This document shows positions 54,901 through 63,482 of a stretch of 64,000 nucleotides of DNA, in pieces. Origin of the DNA: RI-153 sp963752935 (GTDB taxonomy: Bacteria; Chloroflexota; Anaerolineae; Caldilineales; Caldilineaceae); the NCBI GenBank assembly GCA_963752935.1, contig CAVWAL010000005.1, forward strand, positions 248,001 to 312,000, written 5' to 3'. The notes under the pieces are model-generated. The model was not told the origin of the DNA. It saw nothing but the letters and a program-made list of their open reading frames with translations, and did no database searches. Every line of letters starts with the position of its first letter. The first letter of the stretch is position 1. The position numbers were made by a program, and so were the translations under genes.

Positions 54901-57433
54901 CGTCGGCGCGGTTGTCGGTCAACGTGGTTTCTGCCGAATCGCTCGTCACCAGGGCCGTGTTGATGAGGGCCGTGCCCAGGCTGAGCACGGCATCAGCCTG
55001 AGCGGTCAGCGTCACAGTGGCAGACTGCCCCACAGCGAGATCGCCGACGGCACAGACAGCGCCCGCACACGGCGCCGGCCCGTTCCCCACATTGATAACG
55101 GCGTCTAGCAGCACCAAATCGGCCGGGAGTGCATCTTCAACCACGACGCTCTGTGCAACCGACGGTCCGGCGTTGGTCACCACGATGACGAAATCGACGG
55201 TCTCCCCGGCGTTGACGGTGGATGTCGCCGCAGTCTTACTCAGCGATAGATCGGCCAAACTCGTGAGGCTGGTATCGGCGGCGGCGCTATTGTTGACGAC
55301 AACCGGATCTGGCGTGCTGCTCGTCACCGTCGCCACATTTTCCAGACTGCGACCCGGCTCACCGCCAGGATCGGTTCCAATCGTAAAGCTGTAGATCCGG
55401 TTCGAGCCTGCACGAAGCGCACCCACATCACAGGTGAGGGTACCGGCATTGTCGTCGATGCAGCCGCCGCCGTCGATCACGGTGACGCCCGCCGGCAGCC
55501 TGTCCACAATTTGGACGTCCTGCGCATCGGATGGGCCGCTGTTTTCGATGGTAAGGGTGTAGACGATGGCTTCGCCTGCGTTAACCGTGGCCGTGGCGTT
55601 CAGGCCGAGCAGCAGATCGGCCTGTCCTTGTACCGAGAAAGTGAGACAATCGTCGCCGCCGTCCGCCGTGCTGCCGCTAACGTCGCAGGCGTTGTTGCTC
55701 AGATCCGTATCGGGGTTGAGCGTGGATGCCTGAAGATAATGGACGATCACGCCGGTCGGCTGATCAGCATCGATGGTCAAATCTACTTCGGCGATGGGCA
55801 GCGGCTCCCCATCCCCCAGCAGTGGCCCGGTGAACGAACAGAGCAGTAGGCTTCCACCAAACGAACAGGACCAGCCCGCCGCAGGGTAGATCTGGGTGAC
55901 CGTTGCCCCTTTCAGCCCAATCAAGGTGTCGTGGACAAGTATGCCGTAGGCTGCATGGACACGGTCAAGGTTCTCGATCTCAACAATGAAACGATAGCCT
56001 TCCCCGGCGTTGACTAAATTGGGGCCAAGCTCGGCGCCTGTGATAGGGCTACTGCCGGTGTCGATCACCGTGCCGAGGACGCTGACGTCGATAGGCTCCA
56101 CGCCGCCGACACCGGGGATTTGGGCGACGAGTTCATACGCGCCGGCATCACACGCCAGGAGCGTGTCGGCGTTGCCATCCTGTGGACGCAGTTCGCCGCG
56201 CTGATCGGCGACAATGCCGCCGCCGCAGTCGGCATCGCCATCGGGGATGATGTCCAGAGCCGGGCTATCCGCCTGCAACGGATGAACCTGGGTCGGCCCC
56301 CCGGCGTTGACGAGCGCGCCAAGCAGAGGATCCGTGTCAGCCCGATCGGTGGGCAAGCTGAAGCCGCAACTGTTCTTGTCTTCAACGTTGTAGCCAAAGC
56401 TAGTGATGAGGCCTGGGGTGTTCGTGCCACAACTCTCTGCAGGATTCAGCTTGACGGAAGAAACGATGATCGAGGCGGTAACGGTTACATTGCCTTTCCA
56501 AACGGCCAGATTGGCGCCAAGTGTGGCCTGGGGCGAAAAGTTGTTGGCCAGAGTAGAGTAGGCGAGGGACAATTGGGGCGAGCCACCTCCCCCTTCGTTG
56601 CTGATGCCGCCGCCCCCGCGCTTCCCAGACCCATTCTGCACTTCGTTGCCGCTGATGGTGGTGTTGATGATCTCGGCCTGCCCGCTGTTCGCCAGACCGG
56701 CACCGCGCTCTTTGCTTATGTTCCCCGTAATCAGAGTGGAGCGCACGGCGAGCACACCGTTGCCCTCATTGTAGAGGCCGCCGCCGGCTTCCTCCGCAGT
56801 GTTATTAGCAATCAAACTGTCGAGGATTGTGAGCGTTCCTCTACTGTAAGTGCCCCCACCTCTTACTGTAGCCTGGTTATTTACAATGGCGACGTGTTTG
56901 AGTGTGATCACCGCATCAATTCTATCCACCCTGATACCGCCGCCATTGCCGCTGACCTGCCCACCGCTTATCGTTAGGTTTTGCAGCAAGACGGCGCCAC
57001 TGGTATCAATATCAAAGACACGACTGTGATCGGTCAGGCCGAGCAAACGGGCATCGATAATTGTGGAACCAGCATCGACACCCGTGATCGTAAGCGGCTC
57101 GGTGCCGGTGATGTGAAGATCATACGTATCGCCAACACCTTCGGTGCGAGTCAAAGAGTAAGTGCCCACATCCAGGATGATCGTATCGGCGCCGTTACCG
57201 GTCGCACATTCGCTGTAAACATCCGAATCAGTCGAAGCGTTGTAGATAGCCTCGCGCAGAGAGCAGCCGTTGCTACTCGTGCTATCCAGTTCATCAAAAA
57301 CGGTATCAACGACGATCTCCGCTGCCGATAGGGGGTGCGCGCTCAAGAGGGAAACCGTAAAGGCAATAACAAATGCACTTGCGACTGCAACGAACAGGCG
57401 GCGCTTACACTGTTGCAAGTAGATGGGGTGCAT
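48956..57433 (-). CDS. Giant secreted CSLREA/DUF11-repeat surface protein
   Basis: 2825 residues. Signal peptide (LFVAVASAFVIAFTVSLLSA), then a CSLREA domain (EIVVDTVFDELDS, NGCSLREAIYNAS), a right-handed beta-helix-like stretch to about 450 (ENLTISGGQVSGNGGG-like and NNTAEEAGGGLYNEG repeats), then well over a dozen DUF11 immunoglobulin-like repeats to about 2700, each with a core such as YTLTIENSGPSDAQDVQIVD. A final Fn3-like domain (VIRWKTTAEINSWGFYVLRN-type) ends in LFLPMVER. It should be exported and sit on the cell surface, for adhesion or as a sheath. RBS GGAGATC precedes the ATG. It is divergent from a C25 peptidase. Confidence 0.88.
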   Translation of the reverse strand: MHPIYLQQCKRRLFVAVASAFVIAFTVSLLSAHPLSAAEIVVDTVFDELDSTSSNGCSLREAIYNASTDSDVYSECATGNGADTIILDVGTYSLTRTEGVGDTYDLHITGTEPLTITGVDAGSTIIDARLLGLTDHSRVFDIDTSGAVLLQNLTISGGQVSGNGGGIRVDRIDAVITLKHVAIVNNQATVRGGGTYSRGTLTILDSLIANNTAEEAGGGLYNEGNGVLAVRSTLITGNISKERGAGLANSGQAEIINTTISGNEVQNGSGKRGGGGISNEGGGGSPQLSLAYSTLANNFSPQATLGANLAVWKGNVTVTASIIVSSVKLNPAESCGTNTPGLITSFGYNVEDKNSCGFSLPTDRADTDPLLGALVNAGGPTQVHPLQADSPALDIIPDGDADCGGGIVADQRGELRPQDGNADTLLACDAGAYELVAQIPGVGGVEPIDVSVLGTVIDTGSSPITGAELGPNLVNAGEGYRFIVEIENLDRVHAAYGILVHDTLIGLKGATVTQIYPAAGWSCSFGGSLLLCSFTGPLLGDGEPLPIAEVDLTIDADQPTGVIVHYLQASTLNPDTDLSNNACDVSGSTADGGDDCLTFSVQGQADLLLGLNATATVNAGEAIVYTLTIENSGPSDAQDVQIVDRLPAGVTVIDGGGCIDDNAGTLTCDVGALRAGSNRIYSFTIGTDPGGEPGRSLENVATVTSSTPDPVVVNNSAAADTSLTSLADLSLSKTAATSTVNAGETVDFVIVVTNAGPSVAQSVVVEDALPADLVLLDAVINVGNGPAPCAGAVCAVGDLAVGQSATVTLTAQADAVLSLGTALINTALVTSDSAETTLTDNRADAGVTVTTQAQVSVRKADLLDPVIVNDLRDVTDLAYVLTVENSGPSIAASVRVTDTLPVGVAAQALLVNASWSPSPTADACTDDAGGPVSGAAVLVCDLGEIPAGESVQIYVSADVQDLLQCGTTVTNQAAASWLDSRGNLTAQPVTVETGILCQSAIDVEKSGPLRAAVGDTVRYVITATNTGPSSLLAGQVTLSDSAPVGLSFVGIAAQSGSCGFAGGPPWTNAGTLAVGESCSATLEYTVTPAACPVGILLNQAEVRTVRGDSDQSLAMTTVDCATSLDLSLTPDFLPQNLVAGRTVDFLLAVENVGNVSAYDVELTANLFFPQFGARIVDFRAQSTPFGALCTDQGFCNLGTLAPGQTVTLIASVEIDSDQALDAPNYLGLDGCVEADNAESICLADGEATFRDLIFSDVELRMIKRELYDPFVVSASGIGNIADNGHYVLELRNAGPSDAAPGVVISDTLPLGMVVSNVRITAASYGETVIGLDCGVNGPATGSNQLRCRLSRALPAGETLQIIVPVGFEPSTAANFCTAPADRFTNIAEVQWIDDIDGAQSNLSNQVTTQFVCHGDLDVVKSGPAVVTYADAAAGFGYTITVQNVGPSPIVTGSLTLTDTLPGNLFFDANASVDGGACGLSTAAQTGTGIVVFTNASPLAAGDSCTVTFGVTTAPGAQIPDPALYAAGPLFNVATAVLDDVTNDVAQAVWSTQIDFTTQLSITTQAMGPVIAGQEAIFQIVITNTGDAPAFDLAVIDNAGGRSPIDPQAAQVVGMSILGQPLGQCNDGGSCFIEQLAAQESVAVLARVWIDPGTPSSEVRQQSCVTADNAASTCAALTAPIATVTDVHIRKDDLGNVLVAGGAPVQYIITVWNETGPSTAYDVVVSDTLLPGFSLIGDLEPGNQRIDCPNIPNASDTVCIIRSLRPGESVELYATVVADPDAAAAVETPVNRACVIEIGGVAVTEPLCDIESTSVSTSADLALTKNATATVGAGERITYTIDVVNLGPSDAQGVVIDDLLPTQLDATTVTSSQGGCSALPCDLGMLAVRSRAILTVTAMVGADVLPGSSLENVATVGATTPDPNPTNNRDEADSSVIAVTDLVLNKFTDVSSVVAGSEITYTIIVTNRGPSAAHGVDIRDALPSGLTLLEATILRSGEGQTLCGGVVCQLGDLGVSESATMTVRALVSPSLGAGTVLTNTAAIFSITAEENSADNSDSVTTVVDSQADVAVSVLDLSDPVQPTGGFVYDISVVNHGPSMARSVVITDVLDANVTFSSISPICPFSEGTLICNLGNLGVGSSVRFLLAVIAGDMPNGTLLMNNATVSTGAHDPVIENNSDNEITTVQLGFGPSANLSVSKRASTRSVNAGERITYTMIVSNTGPVDASDVKLIEVMPAATRLVAIHADNPAFAAATCALSGICLLGTLPVGANITVTAVLLVETSYADTVVNNLVTVMADQIDPHPRNNIALAAVDVIPFVSLPSLRIEKKVVESGAAADGIVTVGERVSFTIDIANNGAMQIVDMPLIDTYDATKLTFVRASIAPSNVDGLGTLRWDNLLPGMISLAPGDSFNLTTLFEAVGSSATSIDGVTENTATVNAAEGENGETAPAADASAPIRVTSPSVALQAEIDTSTPAVVLPGDLVTFTLVVTNTGDTRLVTIPIDDIFDGDHLAFSSAQIPPTVSESERIRWADVGDIEPGEALRFTVSFRVVGDVPNVSNVAVLGTVFDENGDVAFGINVQVPVQIGIARLGFELDSLPAPQTEIRPGDVITYYLHLKNRGGIPLHHVLLVTEVPEGTHLLQFADVPGLKTAARVVNGLVYEWSFDRLGVNESFETLMIVRVDEDATVQVISMDATYSSEETTSGQSNELTHPLNPTAIALEFFSVIPTQDGVLIRWKTTAEINSWGFYVLRNRLGSAERIRVNPALILAAGPGSIYEVLDIGATAGQVYEYWLQEIELDGETLEYGPTIVGQSIEQLFLPMVER

Positions 57434-58013
57434 TGCAGATCTCCTGCCCTGTGTAGGCTAATCTATCTTGGTTTGGGAAAATGTCCTCGCTACGGGACAT
57501 TGTCGAACGACTCCGATGCGACATACTGCCACCGTTGTGTTCTGGCGGCACCTACGCTTGGCGCGGTCGTGGCATTAGCATGGCTGCCCATCGGCCGAGA
57601 ACGGGTGCGTCCCATATTATTGGGTGGTCCATGTCTACCGGGAAGCCACGACGGATGGACACGGAGGTCCATCCCTACGGTAGGGACCGGCCTCCGTGCC
57701 GGTCCTTTCTGCGGGCTGCCCAGAAGACCAGAACCGAAAAACTTGGGACACACCCCCGAGAACGGATCCATATAGGCTTAAGTATATATTACAGTATAAT
57801 TACAAGTCTTGCCTGGGACTATTTATTCGTGTTGAAATGATATACACTTTGAGATGTGGACTGAAGTAAAAAATGCCAGTCTTTCAGGGACGACGCACCG
57901 GCCAGGCGAACTTCAGGCCTTCGCAGATGATTTGGCCGGCGCGTAGCACCAGAATTCCCGCAACTGAGAGCCGCTCTTACACCGTCTTTAGAGGGAACAA
58001 ACACAATATCACT
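57434..58013. other. 580-base divergent intergenic region
   Basis: Between the giant surface protein (-) and the C25 peptidase (+). It holds a hairpin at 57480-57501 (AATGTCC / GGACATT), a nested palindrome cluster at 57653-57705, an AT-rich stretch with TATAAT at 57795-57800 that could serve the peptidase, and no convincing ORF. Confidence 0.5.
57653..57705. repeat. Nested palindrome cluster (REP/BIME-like)
   Basis: Overlapping alternative stems in 53 bases: GGATGGAC/GTCCATCC, TCCCTAC/GTAGGGA, CACGGAGG/CCTCCGTG and GGACCGGC/GCCGGTCC. The mutually exclusive pairing and intergenic site resemble REP-type elements; a genome-wide count would be needed to call a family. Confidence 0.55.
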
Positions 58014-60839
58014 ATGCTGACGTCAAAACACAAAACCCTTTTGTTTGTCTTGCTCTGGCTGTGCAGTTTGCTGGCCCAGCCCCAATCCGCATCCGCGCAA
58101 GAGACACCACCCTCTGCAGCGCTGCCCGCCGTGACAACCGATGACACAGGCATCAGCGTAACGTGGACCAATTCGCCGCTGCTGCGTACAACGGCGGCGG
58201 CATGGCAGGCGTGGCCTTCTGTTTCGATTCAGGGCGTCGATATACCCGCCCAATTGATCACGGTGCAGTTGACTGCGGCGCAGCCTGTGGACATCCAACT
58301 TGACACCCTTCAATCTCGGCCCTGGGTTGGCAGTACACTGCCCTACAAAGCGACTGAGTTGCCTGTGCAGCAACTGCCCACAGGCGAGGAATACCCGCCC
58401 CTGGTCGCCGCTTCGGCCACGCTCGAACTGCCGGACACGCCGGTTGTTCTGTTGCGCCAAGGGATCATGCGCGGGCAACGGTTTGGTGTGATCGCGGTGA
58501 TGCCCGTCTACACCGTGGACGGCGACGTGCGCGAGGTAACCGATCTACGCTTCTCGGTGAAAGACGCAAGGCCCATCGCAGAGAATTTCGCCGCTCCTGT
58601 CGACACGCCATGGACTCTCAGCGAGAATGTCAGCGGTCCATCTGCGATTTCGCAGAAAGCGGCCCTGAAAATACTGGTGGAAAAGAGCGGATTGCAGGAA
58701 ATCCCCCTCGACAGTGTGATCGCTACCGGTCTCGCCAAGGTCGATGACTTGGCTCGGCTGCAACTCTATCTCAAAGATGAGCCAGTTGCGCTAGAGATCG
58801 ACAGCAGCGCCGGGATGCTGCGCTTTTATGCGTCAACGGTAGGGGATCTTTGGAACCCGGGTACAATGTATTGGCTGACACTCACCGATGCGGCCGGCCT
58901 GCGTATGACTCAACGTGCTGCAACGACGACAGCGGGCGACCAACTCCCTACCTACACGTCAGCGTGGGAAGTAGGCACGTCCTATACACCGACGATCTAT
59001 ATCTCACAAATTCCCGGCCCTGACGGTGATCATTGGTTTGGCAACGATCTGCGTACCGGCCCTGGTCTACCCACAGCAGTTATCACGCTGACCGCACCCG
59101 TGGGTCTGCCACCTTTGTCCGCAAGCGCCATCATGACACTCACCGGCCATGCCTATCTTGCCGGCAGCCATACACTGGATGTTTCCACCCGCGGCGCCGG
59201 AGGCAACGCGACGCTAAATGCCACGTGGAGTGCCGGCAATGCCAATTGGGCCGTCCCGCTAACCGTTGCCGGGGATACGCATACACTGGTGGCGTCATTG
59301 CGCAACGATGGAACGGCCAACGGCATCCGCATCGATAGGCTGGAATGGCGGCGGCCCGTGACGCTAAACTTCCAAAGCCAGGGCGGCCTCTTTGACAGCG
59401 GTGACACGGCCGGCCGCTACCGGTTGAGCAACCTCCCCTCTGGTTTCGCCGTCTATGATGTGACCGATCCAGGCGAGCCGATTCGGCTTAACACGTCTAG
59501 CCTTGAGAACAACGGAGATCTGTTGCTCGATAGCGAGGCGGGGCAGCAGTACGTCGTCGCGCCGGCCAGCAACATGCGCCACCAACCTGCCCTGGTCAGT
59601 TACCAACCCACCAACTGGAACAGCGCACTGAACGCACAGGCGCTCTATATCAGCCACCATGAGTTTCTGAGCGCACTGGCGCCACTCGTGCTACAGCGTA
59701 AGGCCCAGGGCTACAGTGTTGCCGTCGTCGATGTACAGTGGATCTACGATGCGTGGAGCGGTGGTCAGGTTTCACCGCAGGCAATCCGCGCCTTCTTGCG
59801 CTACCTTGCCAGCTATGGCAGTGGGGCCCTCAGTGCCGTCACGCTTGTGGGCGACGGCACCTATGATCCATTGAATTACACTCAACGCAACAACGTCAAT
59901 TACATTCCACCCTATCTGGCGAATGTCGATTTTTGGCTAGGTGAAACAGCCTGTGAACCCTGCTTTGCCCAGCTTAACGGCGATAATCCACTCGACGATT
60001 CTCTAGTCGATCTCCAGATTGCGCGTCTTCCCGTCAAAAGCGCGGCCGAGTTAGAAGCCTATCTCGCCAAGTTACTTCCGTATGAGAACGACATCGCAGC
60101 GGCCCAAAAACGGACATCCATCCTCTATGTGACGGACAACTTCCGCAACCCAGATGGTACGCTCGACGGAGCGGGTGACTTTACAGCCGTCGCAAACGAT
60201 AGCATTGCTCTGCACCCGTCCAGCATGTCCATCAACCGCATCTACTACGATCCGGTTACGGCAACACCGGCAGAACCGTGGCGAATTGCCGATGCCGTCT
60301 CTGCCTACCAGGCGACCCTGGACGAATGGCAACGAGGGCCGGGATTCGTCAACTACATCGGCCATGCCCACCAGTGGCAGTGGGCGGTGACAGATTACAA
60401 TGTATCACCGCCGTACCTGATGGGCCTCTACGATCCCGACCTGCTGACCAACAAAGACAATCCTTCGATCGTTCTGGGGCTTACCTGCCTGACCGGCGCA
60501 TTCCATACCCCAGCCTATTCGGGAACCACCATCGACGAGCGCATGTTGTTGAATCCGAACGGTGGTGCTGTGGCAGTCTGGGGATCGACAGGATTCGGCG
60601 TAGGCTACGGTCATGAGTCGTTGCAGCGCGGCTTTTACACACGCTTCTGGGAATCTTCGACTGAGCAAACGGTTGGGTCACTGGTCAACGGCGGCTACTT
60701 CGAACTCTTCAGCCACGGCATTTGCTGCCAGGAATCGCTGCGCACCTTCTCTCTGCTCGGTGATGCGCTGACCGTTCCCATGGTGGCAGTGGGCTGGAGT
60801 CGCCATCAGCTCTATTTGCCGAAAGTCACTCAGAACTAG
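58014..60839 (+). CDS. Secreted gingipain-type cysteine peptidase (C25)
   Basis: 941 residues from ATG 58014, which begins a signal peptide (TLLFVLLWLCSLLAQPQSAS). A long N-terminal region (beta-rich, propeptide-like) is followed by the C25 catalytic domain at about 570-900: YSVAVVDVQWIYDAWSGGQV, TLVGDGTYDPLNY, DLQIARLPVKS, FVNYIGHAHQWQW with the His, and LGLTCLTGAFHTP with the Cys. Ends in LYLPKVTQN. It probably digests proteins outside the cell or processes surface proteins such as the divergent giant protein. An upstream in-frame extension is rejected because it would hide the signal peptide. Confidence 0.83.
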   Translation: MLTSKHKTLLFVLLWLCSLLAQPQSASAQETPPSAALPAVTTDDTGISVTWTNSPLLRTTAAAWQAWPSVSIQGVDIPAQLITVQLTAAQPVDIQLDTLQSRPWVGSTLPYKATELPVQQLPTGEEYPPLVAASATLELPDTPVVLLRQGIMRGQRFGVIAVMPVYTVDGDVREVTDLRFSVKDARPIAENFAAPVDTPWTLSENVSGPSAISQKAALKILVEKSGLQEIPLDSVIATGLAKVDDLARLQLYLKDEPVALEIDSSAGMLRFYASTVGDLWNPGTMYWLTLTDAAGLRMTQRAATTTAGDQLPTYTSAWEVGTSYTPTIYISQIPGPDGDHWFGNDLRTGPGLPTAVITLTAPVGLPPLSASAIMTLTGHAYLAGSHTLDVSTRGAGGNATLNATWSAGNANWAVPLTVAGDTHTLVASLRNDGTANGIRIDRLEWRRPVTLNFQSQGGLFDSGDTAGRYRLSNLPSGFAVYDVTDPGEPIRLNTSSLENNGDLLLDSEAGQQYVVAPASNMRHQPALVSYQPTNWNSALNAQALYISHHEFLSALAPLVLQRKAQGYSVAVVDVQWIYDAWSGGQVSPQAIRAFLRYLASYGSGALSAVTLVGDGTYDPLNYTQRNNVNYIPPYLANVDFWLGETACEPCFAQLNGDNPLDDSLVDLQIARLPVKSAAELEAYLAKLLPYENDIAAAQKRTSILYVTDNFRNPDGTLDGAGDFTAVANDSIALHPSSMSINRIYYDPVTATPAEPWRIADAVSAYQATLDEWQRGPGFVNYIGHAHQWQWAVTDYNVSPPYLMGLYDPDLLTNKDNPSIVLGLTCLTGAFHTPAYSGTTIDERMLLNPNGGAVAVWGSTGFGVGYGHESLQRGFYTRFWESSTEQTVGSLVNGGYFELFSHGICCQESLRTFSLLGDALTVPMVAVGWSRHQLYLPKVTQN

Positions 60840-60870
60840 AAAAGCAGTACGTAGAGAAGCGCCTCGCCAA

Positions 60871-60911
60871 TCGGCTCTCATTGAGCATCGGATGCTCAAT
60901 GAGAGCCGATC
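60871..60911. terminator. Bidirectional hairpin between convergent genes
   Basis: ATCGGCTCTCATTGAGCATC, one G, and the exact complement: a perfect 20-base-pair stem. It sits between the C25 peptidase stop and the oxidoreductase stop and should end both transcripts, although no long T-run follows. Confidence 0.7.
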
Positions 60912-60913
60912 CT

Positions 60914-62137
60914 TCATTCCGTTCTCTCCGCCGCGAAAATTCCCCGTTCTGCTCTGCCAAACATCCAGTCGAGAGTCAGGCGCGTCACCATCAGCCCGAG
61001 ACCCATGCCGTGCCCGTTAAAGCCAACGCAGAAGTTCACAGCGGGCAGATCAGGCAGGGCGCCAATCAGAGGCAGACCGTCTGCTGTGAAGCCCATGATG
61101 CCCGCCCAACGATACGCGATGGCGGCGTCGGCCAGTTCTGGGAAATAGCGCAGTGTATACTCACGCAGATCCTGTTGAACGGCATCGGTGGGGGTTTCCT
61201 CGAACGTGTGGTTCTCGGTGGCGAAGTGGCGATGGCGAGCGCCGCCGATAAGCCAGCGACCCATCGTTGGATGATTGGCTTCGGCGATCTGACGGAAGTA
61301 CCAGTAGCCGAAATGGCTGTAGCCGGCCTCGTGGAAGATCATCGGCGTCGGCTCGCTCACCTGAATCTGTCCACGGTAGGCGTAGACTTTGTCTGCAAAG
61401 TAGGGGTGCAAGAGCAAAGAATAGGCGTTGGTATTGAGCAACACGCGCGGTGCCACCACCCGCACCCGCTCGCCGATCACCTCGATACGGCCATCCTTCC
61501 GTTCCACAAAGCCGGTCACCGGCGATCCGCTGATGACGGTAGCATTGGCGGCTCGACTCAGCGCCCGTACAAACCGCGCCGGGTGGATCACGGCGTCGTT
61601 GGGGCGATAGATCCCGGCGAGGAAGCCCCGTCCTAGCGGATCGCCGTCTGTATACTCGTGGGGAAAGCCGTCCTGGCTGAGGAGCGTATGGGCTTCGGCC
61701 AATTGCGCGGCTTCTGCCTCCTCGTCTGCCAGCAGCCAACTGCCGCAACGAACAGTCGCAACGCCCAGTTGATCGGCCAACGACAGCGTCTGCTCACGGT
61801 TTTCGATAGAAAGCTGCCAAAGATCGCGGGCCGCAGCGCGCCCGTAGAGATGAACCGCTTCGGCGTAGTTGTCGGCAATGCCGCTTAACACCATGCCGGC
61901 GTTGCGTCCGCTGGCGCCTAGTGCCGGCTCGCGCGCCTCGATCACCACCACGTCCATGCCCTGCTGAGCGGCAAAGTAGGCGGCCGCACTGCCGGTGACA
62001 CCGCCCCCCACCACGCACAGATCCGCCTCGATCAGCGTCGCGGCCGACGCGGGCAAGGTTGCGCTGGGTAGATCGGCTGTCTCTTGCCAATAAGAAATGG
62101 AGCGAGTGTGACGAATATCGAGAGGCGAGGCTGCCAT
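60914..62137 (-). CDS. FAD-dependent amine/amino-acid oxidase (DAO family)
   Basis: 407 residues from ATG 62137 (AAGGACC upstream). DLCVVGGGVTGSAAAYFAAQ with VVVIEAREPALGASGRNAGM is the FAD-binding GxGxxG with the GASGRN of DadA/PuuB-like oxidases. YRWAGIMGFTADGLPLIGAL and GFNGHGMGLGLMVTRLTLDW complete the family. N-terminal SISYWQETADLP resembles gamma-glutamylputrescine oxidase-type members. It oxidises a C-N bond of an amine or amino acid; substrate unknown. The next upstream gene is a glycosidase-like protein about 100 bases away. Confidence 0.82.
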   Translation of the reverse strand: MAASPLDIRHTRSISYWQETADLPSATLPASAATLIEADLCVVGGGVTGSAAAYFAAQQGMDVVVIEAREPALGASGRNAGMVLSGIADNYAEAVHLYGRAAARDLWQLSIENREQTLSLADQLGVATVRCGSWLLADEEAEAAQLAEAHTLLSQDGFPHEYTDGDPLGRGFLAGIYRPNDAVIHPARFVRALSRAANATVISGSPVTGFVERKDGRIEVIGERVRVVAPRVLLNTNAYSLLLHPYFADKVYAYRGQIQVSEPTPMIFHEAGYSHFGYWYFRQIAEANHPTMGRWLIGGARHRHFATENHTFEETPTDAVQQDLREYTLRYFPELADAAIAYRWAGIMGFTADGLPLIGALPDLPAVNFCVGFNGHGMGLGLMVTRLTLDWMFGRAERGIFAAERTE

Positions 62138-62235
62138 AGGATCGGTCCTTGTGCAGAATGAGTGGGGGTCACGTTGCTTGTAAACAATCATATACTGAGC
62201 GCGCCCAAACTGGAAGATGCCAAATCACGCTTCCT

Positions 62236-63435
62236 TCATTCCGGGCCATGGGCACGCAGATAGCCGCTCAGTGCACGCATGGGCGGCAACACCTCGCCGG
62301 TATGATCGAAGAGATTGCCGGTGGGGTAGAGATCCATCCATGTGCTAAACCAGACCCAGCGCTGCACCAGGCGGTCGTCATCGGCAGGGTAGCCCAGGTT
62401 GGGATCGCGTAACCGGTCAAACAGATCGAAGGAACCGATCATGAACTGGATCACCCGGAACGGCTCGAAGCCATAGACGGCGGGCATCAGAATGCCATAC
62501 TCGGTGACGTAGAGCGGTTTTTCACGTTGATCATGGTCGACCATCCAACGGCGCATCAAGCGCACCTGATTCTCCACAAGCACAAGCTTGTCGTGATCGT
62601 CCATCGTCCAGCCTACGCCCCGGCTAACGTCGTCGAATCCTGGCGGAATGCCCACACCCCAATCATCTGCCGCTTCGGGCAGGATGAAAGCGTGCATGTT
62701 CCAGACATCCACCGGCATTTCGCTGCCAAACTGCACCTGATAGCTGGCCCAGATGCGATCTAGATAGGCTAGACGCAGCGGTGTCACCTGGCTGATGCCC
62801 CCAATCGCGACCTGCGCCGTCGGGTCCGCGCCTTTGATCGCCTGGTAGGCAAAGTGATAGTAGCAAGCATACTCTTCAGGAGAAGCATCATCTTGCCAGC
62901 GGACGTCGGGCTCGTTGCCGATCAGCCACACCTGACCGGGGCGACGGATGGCAAGTTGAGTGATTTCATCGGGCGACGGTCGCAGGACGTTGTCCTTCAT
63001 GCGCACCATCGGGGCATGTTCCATGCCGAGCAAGTCGGCGTCCTCGGCGCCAGGATCGGCACGCCAGTTAAGATACCAGCCCGGTCGCGGATCGGGCCAA
63101 CGATAGAAATAGGGATCGCCCATGGGGATGCCCACCCCCATACGCCAGCGCAACGTGTTGGCATCGGCAAGCGCAAGTTGATCGGCGCCGGTGAGGCGGC
63201 GAGTCTCAGCCGGTTCGAGTGCGAACATCTGCTCCCCGGCCATCGGCGTAGGGACAAGGGTTTCGGCTGCATTAGAGTTTTGGATGGCGCAGTCTGCCAC
63301 CGAGCGGGGCGCGCCGCCCTGTGCAGCCGGGCGCGGCCCTGCCTGTTGCTGGCTCACGACGATGAGGAGCACAAAGAGTGTCGTCACCAGGGCAGCAACC
63401 AAAAGCGCAAAATGCGAATAGGATAGACGCGTCAT
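62236..63435 (-). CDS. Membrane-anchored GH-A-like glycosidase
   Basis: 399 residues with one N-terminal membrane segment (FALLVAALVTTLFVLLIVV) and an outside (beta/alpha)8-like domain. VWLIGNEPDVRWQDD carries the Asn-Glu acid/base motif and KPLYVTEYGILMP a Glu that fits the nucleophile. The layout parallels the protein at 2268-3437, though the sequences look only distantly similar. Substrate unknown; with an N-anchor it would work at the cell surface. Confidence 0.68.
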   Translation of the reverse strand: MTRLSYSHFALLVAALVTTLFVLLIVVSQQQAGPRPAAQGGAPRSVADCAIQNSNAAETLVPTPMAGEQMFALEPAETRRLTGADQLALADANTLRWRMGVGIPMGDPYFYRWPDPRPGWYLNWRADPGAEDADLLGMEHAPMVRMKDNVLRPSPDEITQLAIRRPGQVWLIGNEPDVRWQDDASPEEYACYYHFAYQAIKGADPTAQVAIGGISQVTPLRLAYLDRIWASYQVQFGSEMPVDVWNMHAFILPEAADDWGVGIPPGFDDVSRGVGWTMDDHDKLVLVENQVRLMRRWMVDHDQREKPLYVTEYGILMPAVYGFEPFRVIQFMIGSFDLFDRLRDPNLGYPADDDRLVQRWVWFSTWMDLYPTGNLFDHTGEVLPPMRALSGYLRAHGPE

Positions 63436-63482
63436 AAGTACCTGCTACGGTTGGTTCAAGGCCAATGGGAGATCGGGCGAGA

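Noticed and set aside
48956..57433. Repeats in the giant gene as a CRISPR or tandem DNA repeat
   Set aside because: The repeats are diverged protein domains of about 120 residues, not identical short DNA repeats with spacers.
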